Below are positions 46,201 through 55,542 of a DNA stretch of 64,000 bases, in pieces. The position numbers and the translations under genes were made by a program. The notes beneath the pieces were generated by a model. The model saw only the letters and a program-made list of their open reading frames with translations. It was not told the origin of the DNA and made no database searches. The stretch is from Massilia eurypsychrophila (GTDB taxonomy: Bacteria; Pseudomonadota; Gammaproteobacteria; Burkholderiales; Burkholderiaceae_D), in contig NZ_PDOC01000002.1 of NCBI RefSeq assembly GCF_002760655.1, forward strand, positions 496,001-560,000. Reading direction: 5' to 3'. Each line of letters opens with the position of its first letter. Within the stretch, counting starts at the first letter, position 1.

Positions 46201-47945
46201 TTGATGGCGAAGGTCTGCTCGCGGTCGATCGCCACGCCTGCGTTGTGCAGCGCCGGCAAAATGCGCGACAGCGACGGCACGCTGGCCGCCGAATACAGGC
46301 GGATCGAAGCGCCGCCGCCTTCGTCGGCGTTGTTCGCTTCGACACGCACCGAGACGTGGCCCGGCTGGCCGTTCGACAGCAGCGCGCCGAGGTCGCGGAA
46401 GGCGACTGCCGGCGCGGTGGCGGAGACGTAATTGACCGGCAGCGTGGCGCACAGCTTGCGCAGGCTGCCGCGCGCGGCGACGTCGGTGACGCTGTCGGTC
46501 AACGCGGCGAAGGTGTCGTGCCAGCCGTCCAGCACCGACAGTAGCGGGCGCTGGATGTCGGACTCGAGGTCGAGCGGATTGCGGGCGGCGTGGGCGATCA
46601 GGTAGACGCGCGCCAGCGGGCCGTCGGCGACCAGGGTTTGCGAGCGCACTTCGCGCGCGCCCGAGCTTTCTTTCAGTGCGTTGGCCAGGCTGGCGGCGAC
46701 GCTGGCGCTGTAGCGCTCGCGCGGCAGGTAGACCAGCACGTTCAGGTGGCGCGCATAGACGTCGCGGCGGGCGAATACGCGCGCGCGCGGCTGCTTGTAC
46801 AGCGACACGACCGAGCTGCATACCTGCGCCAGCCATTCCGGATCGGCTTCCAGCGCTTCGGTGCGCGGCAGCGATTCGAGGATCTCGAGGAACTTCTCGG
46901 CGCGGAAGCCTTCCTGGCGCACGCCGGCCAAATTCAGCACCTTGGCGACGCGGCCGCGCGCATACGGCAGGCGTGCCAGCGGGGTGGCCGTGGCGGCGCG
47001 GGTGAAGAGGCCGACGAAGCAGTGCTCGCCGAGGATATTGCCCTGGGTGTCGGTGTTGCGCACGCCGATGAAGTCGAGCGGCTGGTCGCGGTGCAGCGTG
47101 CCTTCGACGTCGGCCTTGACGATCGACAGCGTGTCGGCGCGGCGCGACAGCGTATCGAAGTCGCCCGGGATGTTGGCCAGGCAGGTTCCGTACACCGGAT
47201 GCGTCGTATCCTGCAGCACGCCGATGCGGCTCGGGATGTCGCGTTCGAGTTCGCGCTCGCCCGGCTTGACGACGTAGTAGGCGTAGCCGAACGGTTCGAA
47301 CCCTTCGTTCTTGGCCCATTCGAGAAAAGCGGCCACTTCCAGGCCGGTGCCGCCGTGCGCGGCGGCCTGCGCGGCGACGGCGGTCAGGCGGTCGGCCATC
47401 GCGACCGAATCGCGGCGCACCACGGCGGCGTCGCGCGCCACCATCTGCAGGCGCTCGACCAGCGCGGCCAGTTCGTCGGCGGCCAGGTCTTCGGACAGCA
47501 GGCACAAGACGTACGACTCGAGCGGAGCACCCTCTTCGCCAACCGCGACGGCGACGCCGGCGGCATCGCGCCGCACCGGCAGCACGGCGTTCATCACGCC
47601 GGCCACGGCCACGCGCTGTTTGCGCATCGCCATCACGATCGAGTCGACCAGGTAGGGCATGTCGTCGTTGAGGATCAACAGTGCGGTGGCCATGCCGCCG
47701 CGCCCGTCGGAGTAGCGCAGCTGGACGATCTCGCAGCCGGGCGCTTCGCGCCGCGCCGCTTCGGTGAAACCTGCCCACAAGACCGGCGCCAGGCTGTCGG
47801 GCGACGTGCCGGCGAGGTCCTCTTCGTCGAGCGATCCGAGCCAGGCCTGGACCAGCGCGGATACCTGGCTGGCCGGTCCGGCGCCCTGGTTGGCATTTAC
47901 CAGGTCGAGAGTCTGCGTACGCAAGTCTTGTGGCATCTGTTTCAT
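43239..47945 (-). CDS. gdhB: NAD-specific glutamate dehydrogenase, large type
   Basis: A 1568-residue glutamate dehydrogenase of the large bacterial NAD type. It converts glutamate to 2-oxoglutarate and ammonium. The catalytic region shows [40 protein letters not shown] and the NAD-binding part ([17 protein letters not shown]). The first 800 residues hold regulatory ACT-like regions. The start was set at the ATG with GGAGAAG upstream. It lies between astB and astE, so it should use the glutamate made by AST. Confidence 0.95.
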   Translation of the reverse strand: [1568 protein letters not shown]

Positions 47946-48119
47946 CTTTACTTCTCCAATCGAGAGTGTTGTTGCTTCGCTTACGCGCCGGCTTGTGGCC
48001 ACGCGCTGGGCGATCTACAGGCAGACCGGGGTGGCCGGTCCAAAAATATAAGTCGAAAAATCGACGCTGCCGATATTAGAACAGCTAACGTCAGCGTAAT
48101 CAAACGGCGCGTGCCGGCG
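47946..48119 (-). other. 174-base gap in the ast operon, possible internal promoter
   Basis: No gene is seen. It is more AT-rich than the neighbouring coding DNA. Possible -10 elements on the minus strand (TAATAT, TATATT) and a short GTCGA-AAAA-TCGAC hairpin lie within it. It may contain a promoter for gdhB and astE, but no convincing -35 was found. Confidence 0.3.
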
Positions 48120-49463
48120 TTACGACAAATCGTACAGTCCGGGCAAACCCAGGATGCGCTGCAGGTCCTCCAGCGCCTGCGCGCATTCGATCGCCAGCTG
48201 CGGGTCGGCCAGGTCCTTCGGCTCGAGGCGGTCGCGATAATGCGCTTCGACCCAGGTCACCAGGCGCGCGTACAGCGCCTCGGTCATCACCACGCCCTGG
48301 TGCATCGCTTGCGCCTCGGCGTCGGTCAGCGCCACGCGCAGGCGCAGGCAGGCAGGCCCGCCGCCGTTGCGCATGCTCTGGCGCAGGTCGAAGTCGATCA
48401 GTTCATCGATCGGGCCGTCGCCGGCCACAAGCTGTTCAAGATAACGCGACACCGCCTGGTTTTCCTGGCACTCGTGCGGCACCACCAGCGCCATCGCGCC
48501 ATCGGGCTTGGTCAGCAACTGGCTGTTGAACAGGTAGCTGGTCACCGCATCGGCCACCGGCACCGCGCGCGTATCGACCCGCACCGCATCGAGTTCAGCG
48601 CCGACCCCAATCATCGCCGCGCGCAGCCGGTTCAGTACCGCCGATTCGTCGGCGAACGCCTGCTCGTGATAGAACAGCACATTGCCGTTGCCGACCGCGA
48701 TGACGTCATTATGGAAAACGCCCTGGTCGATGACGTCGGGATTTTGGGAGGCGAACACGGTGCGCGCCGCATCGAGGCCATGCAGGCGCGCGATCGCCTG
48801 CGACGCCTCCAGCGTCTGGCGCGCCGGATAGCGCTTTGGCGCCGGCGCCGACGGGTCGAATTCGACGCGCCCATAGACGAACAGCTGCACGCCCCTGGCG
48901 CCATGGCTGGCCGCCAGGCGGGTGTGGTTGGCGGCGCCCTCGTCGCCGAAGGCTGGCGTGGACGGCAGCGCGTCGTGCACGGCGAAGTGGCGTTCGTCGC
49001 CAAACAGCGCACGCAAGGTGCGGGTCGACTGGATGTGTTCTTCGGCGCGGTGCAGCTTGTTGTTCAGGTTCGCGCTGGTGAAGTGGGTGCGGCCGTCGAA
49101 ACTGTCGGCCGACGGGCTGACGGTGGCGGCGTTGGCAGTCCACATCGGCGAGGCCGAATAGGCGCAGGCGAGGATCGCCGGCGCCTCGCGCCAGGCACGC
49201 GCCAGCACGTCGGCGTCGGTGCCGGTGAAGCCGATGCGGCGCAGCAGGCGAAAGTTGGGACGCGCGTGCGGCGGCAGCAGCGCCTGGGCGAAGCCGCGCG
49301 CGGCCAGCGCGCGCATCTTGGCAAGGCCCTGCAAGGCAGCCTGCTTCGGATTGGAAGCGCTCTTGACGTTGCTGAACGAGGCCACGTTGCCGAACGAGAG
49401 TCCGGCGTAGTTGTGCGAGGGGCCGACCAGGCCGTCGAAGTTGTATTCGCGTGCAGTTTGCAT
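48120..49463 (-). CDS. astB: N-succinylarginine dihydrolase
   Basis: AstB converts N-succinylarginine to N-succinylornithine, CO2 and two ammonia. The 447 residues equal the E. coli length. The catalytic Cys is expected near the C-terminus in [11 protein letters not shown]; further conserved parts are [19 protein letters not shown] and [20 protein letters not shown]. The start was fixed at [12 protein letters not shown]. It is fifth in the operon, 14 bases after astD. Confidence 0.95.
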   Translation of the reverse strand: MQTAREYNFDGLVGPSHNYAGLSFGNVASFSNVKSASNPKQAALQGLAKMRALAARGFAQALLPPHARPNFRLLRRIGFTGTDADVLARAWREAPAILACAYSASPMWTANAATVSPSADSFDGRTHFTSANLNNKLHRAEEHIQSTRTLRALFGDERHFAVHDALPSTPAFGDEGAANHTRLAASHGARGVQLFVYGRVEFDPSAPAPKRYPARQTLEASQAIARLHGLDAARTVFASQNPDVIDQGVFHNDVIAVGNGNVLFYHEQAFADESAVLNRLRAAMIGVGAELDAVRVDTRAVPVADAVTSYLFNSQLLTKPDGAMALVVPHECQENQAVSRYLEQLVAGDGPIDELIDFDLRQSMRNGGGPACLRLRVALTDAEAQAMHQGVVMTEALYARLVTWVEAHYRDRLEPKDLADPQLAIECAQALEDLQRILGLPGLYDLS

Positions 49464-49477
49464 CCGATTTTTCCGTG

Positions 49478-50947
49478 TCAGAAGGTCAGGCCCGGCGACA
49501 GCTTGGCGGGCATCGCCAGGTCGCTCGTTTCGATCGACGCCACGGGGTAGGCGCAATAGTCGGCCGCGTAGTAGGCGCTCGGGCGGTGGTTGCCGGACTT
49601 GCCGATGCCGCCGAACGGCGCCGAACTGGCCGCCCCGGTGGTCGGGCGGTTCCAGTTGACGATGCCGGCGCGCGCCTGCTCGCTAAAGCGCTGCCACAGC
49701 GCCGCGTCGTTCGACAGCAACGCGGCGGCGAGGCCGAACTCGGTGGCGTTGGCAGCGCGCACCGCGGCATCGAAGTCGGCCACGCGGATCACCTGCAGCA
49801 GCGGCCCGAACCACTCCTCGTCGGGGATACCCGTGGCGTCGGTGACGTCGACGATGCCGGCGGTGACGAAGCCGGCGTTCGCATCCGGCTGGCGCATCTG
49901 CAGCAGCGTGACGCCGCCTTTGGCGACCATGGCTGCCTGCGCCTGCACCAGCATCGTGGCGACCGCGTTCGACACCACCGGGCCCATGAAAGGTTGCGGA
50001 TCGGCGTTCGACGGGCCGACCGTCAGCGTGGCGGCCACTTCGACCAGGCGCGCAATGAAGGCGGCGCCGGCCGGCGTGTCCTGCACGATCAGGCGGCGCG
50101 CGCAGGTGCAGCGCTGGCCGGCCGAGATAAACGCCGACATCACGGCGTGGTGGACCGCCGCGTCGACGTCAAGCACATCCCACACCACCAGCGGATTGTT
50201 ACCGCCCATTTCCAGCGCCAGCATCTTGCCGGGCTGGCCGCCGAACTGCTTGTGCAGTGCGACGCCGGTCTGGCAGCTGCCGGTAAACAGCACGCCGTCG
50301 AGCAGCGGCTGCTGGCCGAGCGCGATGCCGGTATTGCGCCCTCCGTTGACCAGGTTGATGACGCCGGCCGGCACGCCCGCCTGCTGCCACAGTTCGACCG
50401 TTTTGATGGCGGTGCGCGGCGCGTATTCGCTCGGCTTGAACACCACCGTGTTGCCGGCGATGAGCGCCGGCACGATGTGCCCGTTCGGCAGGTGGCCGGG
50501 GAAGTTATACGGGCCGAATACGCCGAACACGCCATGCGGACGGTGGCGCAGCACGGCGGTGCCGTCGGCCACGCTGGCCGAGCTGGCGCCGGTGCGCGCG
50601 GCGTAGGCCTGCACCGAGATGTCGACCTTGTTGGCCATGGTGGCCACTTCGGTGCGCGCTTCCCACAACGGCTTGCCGACTTCCTCGGCGATGATCTGCG
50701 CCAGCTGCTCGGCGTCCTGCTTGAGCAGGTCGCGAAAGCGGGTGCAGACGGCGATGCGCTGTTCCAACGACGTCGCCGCCCACTGCGCGAAGCTGGCGCT
50801 GGCCGCCTGCGCGGCGCGGCGCACGTCGTCGGCGGTCGACTCGTTGCTCGACCAGGTCTGGCGGCCGGTGGACGGATCGATCGTCACCAGTTCAATGCCG
50901 CCGCCGGGCAGCCACTCGCCGCCGATGTAATTGGAGAGATTAGACAT
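49478..50947 (-). CDS. astD: Succinylglutamate-semialdehyde dehydrogenase
   Basis: AstD oxidises N-succinylglutamate semialdehyde with NAD. The 489-residue aldehyde dehydrogenase has [10 protein letters not shown] (catalytic Glu), [11 protein letters not shown] (catalytic Cys) and [16 protein letters not shown]. The start overlaps the end of aruG by eight bases, showing translational coupling. Fourth in the operon. Confidence 0.95.
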   Translation of the reverse strand: MSNLSNYIGGEWLPGGGIELVTIDPSTGRQTWSSNESTADDVRRAAQAASASFAQWAATSLEQRIAVCTRFRDLLKQDAEQLAQIIAEEVGKPLWEARTEVATMANKVDISVQAYAARTGASSASVADGTAVLRHRPHGVFGVFGPYNFPGHLPNGHIVPALIAGNTVVFKPSEYAPRTAIKTVELWQQAGVPAGVINLVNGGRNTGIALGQQPLLDGVLFTGSCQTGVALHKQFGGQPGKMLALEMGGNNPLVVWDVLDVDAAVHHAVMSAFISAGQRCTCARRLIVQDTPAGAAFIARLVEVAATLTVGPSNADPQPFMGPVVSNAVATMLVQAQAAMVAKGGVTLLQMRQPDANAGFVTAGIVDVTDATGIPDEEWFGPLLQVIRVADFDAAVRAANATEFGLAAALLSNDAALWQRFSEQARAGIVNWNRPTTGAASSAPFGGIGKSGNHRPSAYYAADYCAYPVASIETSDLAMPAKLSPGLTF

Positions 50948-51974
50948 GGGTGTTTTTCCTTACATTGAGTGGCAGGGTGCGCAGCGGGTCGCCGTGGCTG
51001 CAATGGAGCAGCGCGAGCTGGGCGGCGCTGAGCGAGACGCTGCCGCCTGTCGGGGTCGACTGCGCGACGATCATGCGGAAGTCCTGCAGCACGGTGTTGG
51101 AGATCAGGGTCTGTTCGGCGTCGGCCGTGGCCACGCCTTCGCTGGCGGCCACCAGCATGCTGTCGCGCACCGCGCGCAGCTCGGACACGCGCCCCTGCAG
51201 CACCGGGCCGGCATCGAAGATGTCGATGTAGCCCTCGAAATGCATGCCTTCCTGCTCGAGCAGTTTGCGCGCCGGTGCGGTGCTGCGGTGGACCATGCCG
51301 ATGACCGACTGTGCGTCGTCCGGCAGGTAGGCCACGTACAGCGGCTGGCGCGGCATCAGTTCGGCGATGAACGACTTCTTGCCCAGCGCGGTGAGATCGT
51401 CGACGTGGTCGAAGTCCATCTTGAAGAAATGGCGGCCGAGTCCTTCGTAGAAGGGCGAACTGCCATCTTCGGCCTGGAAGCCGCGCATCTCGGCGATCAG
51501 CTTTTCGGTAAACAGGTGCGGGAACTGGGCGATGAACAGGAAGCGGCTTTTCGACAGCCACTTGCCGTTATTGCCGATGCGGTAGTCCGGATGCAAGAAC
51601 AACGAGCACAGTTCGGTCGAGCCGGTCAGGTCGTTCGACAGGTACAGCGTATCCATGCGGGTGAAGATATCGAGTTCGCGGCTCGAGTGCACCAGCGTGC
51701 CGATGCGGTAGTTATAAAACGGCTCGGTGAGGCCGACCGCGCCCTTGATGGCGCACACGCCGGCCATGCGGCCGCTCGAGGTGTCCTCCATGACGAACAT
51801 GTAGTCGCGTTTTTCGGGGGCGATGGTCTGCGCGAACGAGGCCACCGCCACGGCGATGCGGTCGCCCAACATGGTGCGGTCGGGCTTTAGGGTGGTCATG
51901 CCGGTGCCGACCTGGCTGGCCATCTCTAACAGTGCATCGAGGTCCGACGTGGTGATGGCGCGTACGACTAGCAT
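50940..51974 (-). CDS. aruG: Arginine N-succinyltransferase, beta-like subunit
   Basis: A 344-residue AstA-family protein. It transfers succinyl from succinyl-CoA to arginine, the first AST step. Landmarks are STELCSLFLHPDYRIGNNGK, EDGSSPFYEGLGRHFFKMDF and FEGYIDIFDAGPVLQ. A paralogous gene lies directly upstream, and in Pseudomonas the two products (AruF and AruG) form a heteromer. The name aruG is given by order (second of the pair). Confidence 0.92.
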   Translation of the reverse strand: MLVVRAITTSDLDALLEMASQVGTGMTTLKPDRTMLGDRIAVAVASFAQTIAPEKRDYMFVMEDTSSGRMAGVCAIKGAVGLTEPFYNYRIGTLVHSSRELDIFTRMDTLYLSNDLTGSTELCSLFLHPDYRIGNNGKWLSKSRFLFIAQFPHLFTEKLIAEMRGFQAEDGSSPFYEGLGRHFFKMDFDHVDDLTALGKKSFIAELMPRQPLYVAYLPDDAQSVIGMVHRSTAPARKLLEQEGMHFEGYIDIFDAGPVLQGRVSELRAVRDSMLVAASEGVATADAEQTLISNTVLQDFRMIVAQSTPTGGSVSLSAAQLALLHCSHGDPLRTLPLNVRKNTHV

Positions 51975-51985
51975 ATGGTTCTCTT

Positions 51986-53017
51986 TCAGATTCTAACGCA
52001 GATAACGCTGTCGCCGGGCGCCACCATCAGCGCGTCGATGGCGGCCTGCGGCAGGTGCACGCAGTCGCTGGCGTCGACCGAAGGGCACACCGCGGTGATG
52101 GCGCGGAAGTTCTGCTCGCTGCTGGCGGCGATGGCGTAGGTGACGGCCGCATCGCGCCCGCCGCCGCGCTCATCGAGCGTCACGCTGCGCACCACGGCGC
52201 CGGAAAACGAGCGCAGCGAATTCTTGTGCGCCTGCAGGATCGGGCCGCCGTCGAAGATGTCGATGTAGTCGTCTGCCTCGAAGCCTTCTTCGGTGAGCAG
52301 GTTGAAGGCCAGTTCGCCGTCCGGGTGAATCTGCCCCATCGCGGCCTGGGCGTCGCCCGGCAGCAGCGGCACGTACACCGGATAGTGCGGCATCAGTTCG
52401 ACGATCAGGGTGCGGTTGCGGGCGCCGCCGATGACTTTTTCGGCGTCGAGAAAATCCATCTTGAAGAATTTGCGGCCGAGCGCGTCCCAGAACGGCGACG
52501 ACCCTTTGGCGTCGGTGACGCCGGCCAGCGGGACGAAGAAGCGGTCGCCGAAGCGGTGCGGCGCGAGCACGGCGAACAGCAGGCGCGCGCGCGACAGCAG
52601 GGCTGCCTCGACGCCCGCCGCTTCGCGGCCCTGCACGTAAAAGCCCGACAGTTGCGAGTACGCGGTCAGTTCGGAGCACAAGGTCAGCGCGTGCACGCTG
52701 TGGCTGATATTGAGGTCGCGCGAGACCTGCTGGATGACGTCGTTGCGAAACGAGAAGTAGGTGCCGTTCGAACCGGCCGACGCGTAGATCGCGGCGGTGC
52801 CGACGATCTCGCCGGTGGCCTGGTTCTCGAGCACGAACAAATAGGATTCTTCGCTGGGGATGTCCACGTGCGCGGCGAACGAGGCGATCGAGCGCTCCAC
52901 CGAAGCGGCGATTTTCTCGCGCGTCTTCGGCAGCGTATGGACCCCCGGCATCGTCACCGCGGCCAGCTTTTCGAGGGCCGCGATGTCGGACAGCTCCGCC
53001 GGACGGACAACATGCAT
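51986..53017 (-). CDS. aruF: Arginine N-succinyltransferase, alpha-like subunit
   Basis: A 343-residue paralogue of the downstream gene. It starts MHVVRPAELSDIAALEKLAA, with AAGGAAG six bases ahead, and has SELTAYSQLSGFYVQGREAA, KGSSPFWDALGRKFFKMDFL and FEADDYIDIFDGGPILQ. In this family the catalytic machinery lies in the GNAT-like fold. The spacing of 11 bases to aruG shows co-transcription. Presence of both subunits points to the Pseudomonas-type heteromeric enzyme rather than the single E. coli AstA. Confidence 0.92.
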   Translation of the reverse strand: MHVVRPAELSDIAALEKLAAVTMPGVHTLPKTREKIAASVERSIASFAAHVDIPSEESYLFVLENQATGEIVGTAAIYASAGSNGTYFSFRNDVIQQVSRDLNISHSVHALTLCSELTAYSQLSGFYVQGREAAGVEAALLSRARLLFAVLAPHRFGDRFFVPLAGVTDAKGSSPFWDALGRKFFKMDFLDAEKVIGGARNRTLIVELMPHYPVYVPLLPGDAQAAMGQIHPDGELAFNLLTEEGFEADDYIDIFDGGPILQAHKNSLRSFSGAVVRSVTLDERGGGRDAAVTYAIAASSEQNFRAITAVCPSVDASDCVHLPQAAIDALMVAPGDSVICVRI

Positions 53018-53061
53018 GGTGACTTCCTTAAGTGAAGACGGTGCGTGCCGCGCTGCCGGGA

Positions 53062-54306
53062 TCAGGCTGCGGCCAGGATGGCGTCGGCGGCGGCGCGCAT
53101 GATGCGGTCGGCTTCGGCGATCTGCTGGTCCGACACGATCAGCGCCGGCGCCAGGCGGATCACGTCCGGGCCGGCGATCAGCAGCATCAGGCCGAGCGCT
53201 TCGGCAGCCTTGGTGTAGTCCTTGGCGCGGCCGGCGAATGCCTCGGCAACCGGCAGGCCAATCAGCAGGCCCGAGCCGCGCACCTGACCGAACAGTTGCG
53301 GATAGTCGGCCGCCAGCTTGGTCAGGTTGGCAAACAGCTTGACGCTCGCGTCCTTCACGCGCGCCAGGAAGGCCGGCGTGTTGATGGTGTCGATCACGTT
53401 CAGGGCGACCGTCGCGGCGAGCGGGTTGCCGCCGTAGGTGGTGCCATGGGTGCCGACGCCGAAGTGCTCGGCGATGGCGTTGGTGGTCAGCATGGCGCCG
53501 ATCGGGTAGCCGTTGCCGAGTGCCTTGGCCGAGGTCAGGATATCGGGCGTGACGCCGCATTCCATGTAGGCGTACAGCGCGCCGGTGCGGCCGACGCCGG
53601 ACTGCACTTCGTCAAATACCAGCAGCGCGCCGGTTGCGTCGCAGCGTTCGCGCAGCGCCTTCAGGAATGCCGGATCGCCGGGAATGACGCCGCCCTCGCC
53701 CTGGATCGGCTCGACGATCACGGCGGCGACATCGTCGGTGATGGCGGCGAGCGCGGCGGCCACGTCGTTGTACGGGATGTGGTTGATCTCTTGCGGCAGC
53801 GGCTCGAAGCCTTCGGTGTATTTTGGCTGGCCGCCGACCGACACGGTAAACAGCGTGCGGCCGTGGAACGACGACAGGCACGACACGATGCGCGATTTGT
53901 GCGGGCCGAACTTGGTGTGGGCGTACTTGCGCGCCAGCTTCAGGGCCGCTTCGTTCGCTTCGGCGCCGGAATTGCAGAAGAAGGCGCGGTCGGCGAAGGT
54001 GGCTTCGGTCAGCGCCAGCGCCAGGCGCAGGACTGGCTCGTTGGTGTAGCCATTACCGAGGTGCCACAGTGTATTGATCTGCTTGGTGAGGGCGTCGACC
54101 AGCACCGGGTGGGCATGGCCGAGGCTGGTGACGGCGATGCCGGCGGTGAAATCGAGGTAATGCTTGCCGGCCTGGTCCCACAAGTCGAGTCCGCTGGCGC
54201 GCACCGGCACCATGGCCGCTGGCGCATAGGTCGGCACCAGTACTTCGTCGAAAGTCTGGCGTGTGACGGGCCGCGTGGTGACAGCCGAATCAAGCTTTGC
54301 GTTCAT
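53062..54306 (-). CDS. astC: Succinylornithine transaminase
   Basis: AstC is a class-III PLP aminotransferase of 414 residues. It moves the delta-amino group of N-succinylornithine to 2-oxoglutarate; such enzymes often also act on acetylornithine. The PLP Lys is in LTSAKALGNGYPIG, and VEPIQGEGGVIPGD and LLVFDEVQSGVGRTG bind the cofactor. The start has AGGA five bases ahead. It is first in the ast operon. An ArgD assignment is possible, but context favours AstC. Confidence 0.92.
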   Translation of the reverse strand: MNAKLDSAVTTRPVTRQTFDEVLVPTYAPAAMVPVRASGLDLWDQAGKHYLDFTAGIAVTSLGHAHPVLVDALTKQINTLWHLGNGYTNEPVLRLALALTEATFADRAFFCNSGAEANEAALKLARKYAHTKFGPHKSRIVSCLSSFHGRTLFTVSVGGQPKYTEGFEPLPQEINHIPYNDVAAALAAITDDVAAVIVEPIQGEGGVIPGDPAFLKALRERCDATGALLVFDEVQSGVGRTGALYAYMECGVTPDILTSAKALGNGYPIGAMLTTNAIAEHFGVGTHGTTYGGNPLAATVALNVIDTINTPAFLARVKDASVKLFANLTKLAADYPQLFGQVRGSGLLIGLPVAEAFAGRAKDYTKAAEALGLMLLIAGPDVIRLAPALIVSDQQIAEADRIMRAAADAILAAA

Positions 54307-54365
54307 GGCATTCCTCATCCAATGTTAGGGGTTTGCCCGAGCTGGAACAGCTGGGCGGTTGCCCC

Positions 54366-54371
54366 ATTATA
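54366..54371 (-). promoter_or_regulatory. Possible -10 of the ast operon promoter
   Basis: A perfect TATAAT on the minus strand, about 60 bases before astC. The -35 region is poor, which fits a promoter needing an activator such as an ArgR-type protein. No operator was identified. Confidence 0.45.
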
Positions 54372-54438
54372 GGAAAGCATGCAACAAAGTTCTTTTCAAA
54401 CTGCGACAACCATTTTCATTTTTGGTCTCTGGGCAATT

Positions 54439-54510
54439 TCCTCAAAAACAGGGTCAGACCCGGTTTCTGTGGCAATTTCCTCTAAAACAGGGTCAGACCC
54501 GTTTTTTGTT
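54439..54510. repeat. Two direct REP units downstream of the RAYT gene
   Basis: GGGTCAGACCC at 54451-54461 and 54490-54500, in the same orientation and 39 bases apart, with shared flanks (AATTTCCTC-AAAACA and CCGGTTT/CCGTTTT). They resemble the units at 38.1-38.3 kb. Confidence 0.85.
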
Positions 54511-54517
54511 CGGCTGC

Positions 54518-55204
54518 TCAGCCTTTGCGCGGCCGGCCGACCGGGTTGGGCGCTGCCAATCGCCCCATTAGCAGCGAATACGGTTGTTCTGAACCAAACG
54601 CGCCGAGCGCCGTGTTCCCCCTCGTCGCCTTGCGCACCCGGCGGAAGATTTCCGGATCGATAAGCTCATCGAACAGCGCGCGGTAGGCGGATTGCCGGGA
54701 CGCCGTGTCCTGTCCCAGGCGTCCGTAGAGCTCGTGCTGGACCACCAGTTTGCTGGACGGGCCATGGGCGTTGTGATGATAGCTGGACCATGCGTAAAGA
54801 GCAGGGGCCGCGACCAGGCCGGCGCGTACCGGGTTGAGTTCAATGTAGCGCTGGCACACCATCAAGTAGGTTTCCGAATGCACCAGGCAAGAGTGGTATC
54901 GGCCTTCCCATAGCGTGCCGGTGCGCGCGTACCGCCGGTTAACATATTGCACGTAGCGCTGGCCTAGCGACTTCATCATCAGAGCTGGGCCTAGCTCATC
55001 CTTGGGCGAGACCAGCAGGTGAACGTGATTACTCATCAGCACATAGGCATGGATTCGACACTCAGCTTGAAGGGAGGCGGCACGCAGCAGGTAGAGGTAG
55101 ACGCGGTAGTCATCGTCCTCAAAGAAACAGCGCAACCGGTTATTTCCGCGCTGGGTGATATGCAGAGGGACATCGGCAGCGACCGGACGGGGTTGACGTG
55201 GCAT
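54518..55204 (-). CDS. REP-associated tyrosine transposase (RAYT)
   Basis: A 228-residue single-domain Y1 transposase of the IS200/IS605-related RAYT type. It has ADVPLHITQRGNNRL, the HUH motif MSNHVHLLVSP, LWEGRYHSC and YIELNPVRAGLV, and the catalytic Tyr is expected in the helix after the HUH strand. RAYTs act on REP palindromes, which flank the gene on both sides here. An in-frame start 36 bases upstream is possible. The gene appears intact. Confidence 0.88.
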   Translation of the reverse strand: MPRQPRPVAADVPLHITQRGNNRLRCFFEDDDYRVYLYLLRAASLQAECRIHAYVLMSNHVHLLVSPKDELGPALMMKSLGQRYVQYVNRRYARTGTLWEGRYHSCLVHSETYLMVCQRYIELNPVRAGLVAAPALYAWSSYHHNAHGPSSKLVVQHELYGRLGQDTASRQSAYRALFDELIDPEIFRRVRKATRGNTALGAFGSEQPYSLLMGRLAAPNPVGRPRKG

Positions 55205-55330
55205 GGGAGCTCGCAGAATGGCAGAGTAAGAAGAAGTCACCCTAGACGGATCTTAAATAGCAACATTCGATCCGCATCAATCGTTCGCACGCCCACTCCA
55301 CGCGGCCTGAGCTTTAAAACAATTGAAAAC

Positions 55331-55404
55331 AATTGGGGTCAGACCCGTTTGATAATCGGCGTGCGCGTGACTTGGGCATCAATCAAACGGGTCTGACCCC
55401 AATT
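55331..55404. repeat. REPIN with perfect 23-base arms
   Basis: Arms 55331-55353 and 55382-55404 are perfect inverted repeats, each with GGGTCAGACCC (55336-55346) or its inverse (55389-55399). A 28-base spacer separates them. This lies in the 338-base gap (55205-55542) upstream of the RAYT gene, which holds no gene. Confidence 0.9.
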
Positions 55405-55466
55405 ATTTTCCAGTCCATTTGGAGCGCCTGCGTGAGGGGGATGTAACTTCCCGGCCACGTCTAAAG

Positions 55467-55539
55467 AATTGGGGTCAGACCCGTTTTATAGATGGCGTTT
55501 CGCGGATTTTCGATCGATTAAACGGGTCTGACCCCGATT
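55467..55539. repeat. Second REPIN with imperfect 23-base arms
   Basis: Arms 55467-55489 and 55517-55539 carry the core at 55472-55482 and its inverse at 55524-55534, and differ at three positions. It abuts the 3' end of the AraC-family gene (stop at 55543). Confidence 0.88.
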
Positions 55540-55542
55540 GTT

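Noticed and set aside
46590-49550. A 986-codon forward ORF
   Set aside because: It is the antisense shadow of gdhB and astB. Its translation is low-complexity (rich in Arg, Gln, Val) and those genes have full family motifs on the minus strand.
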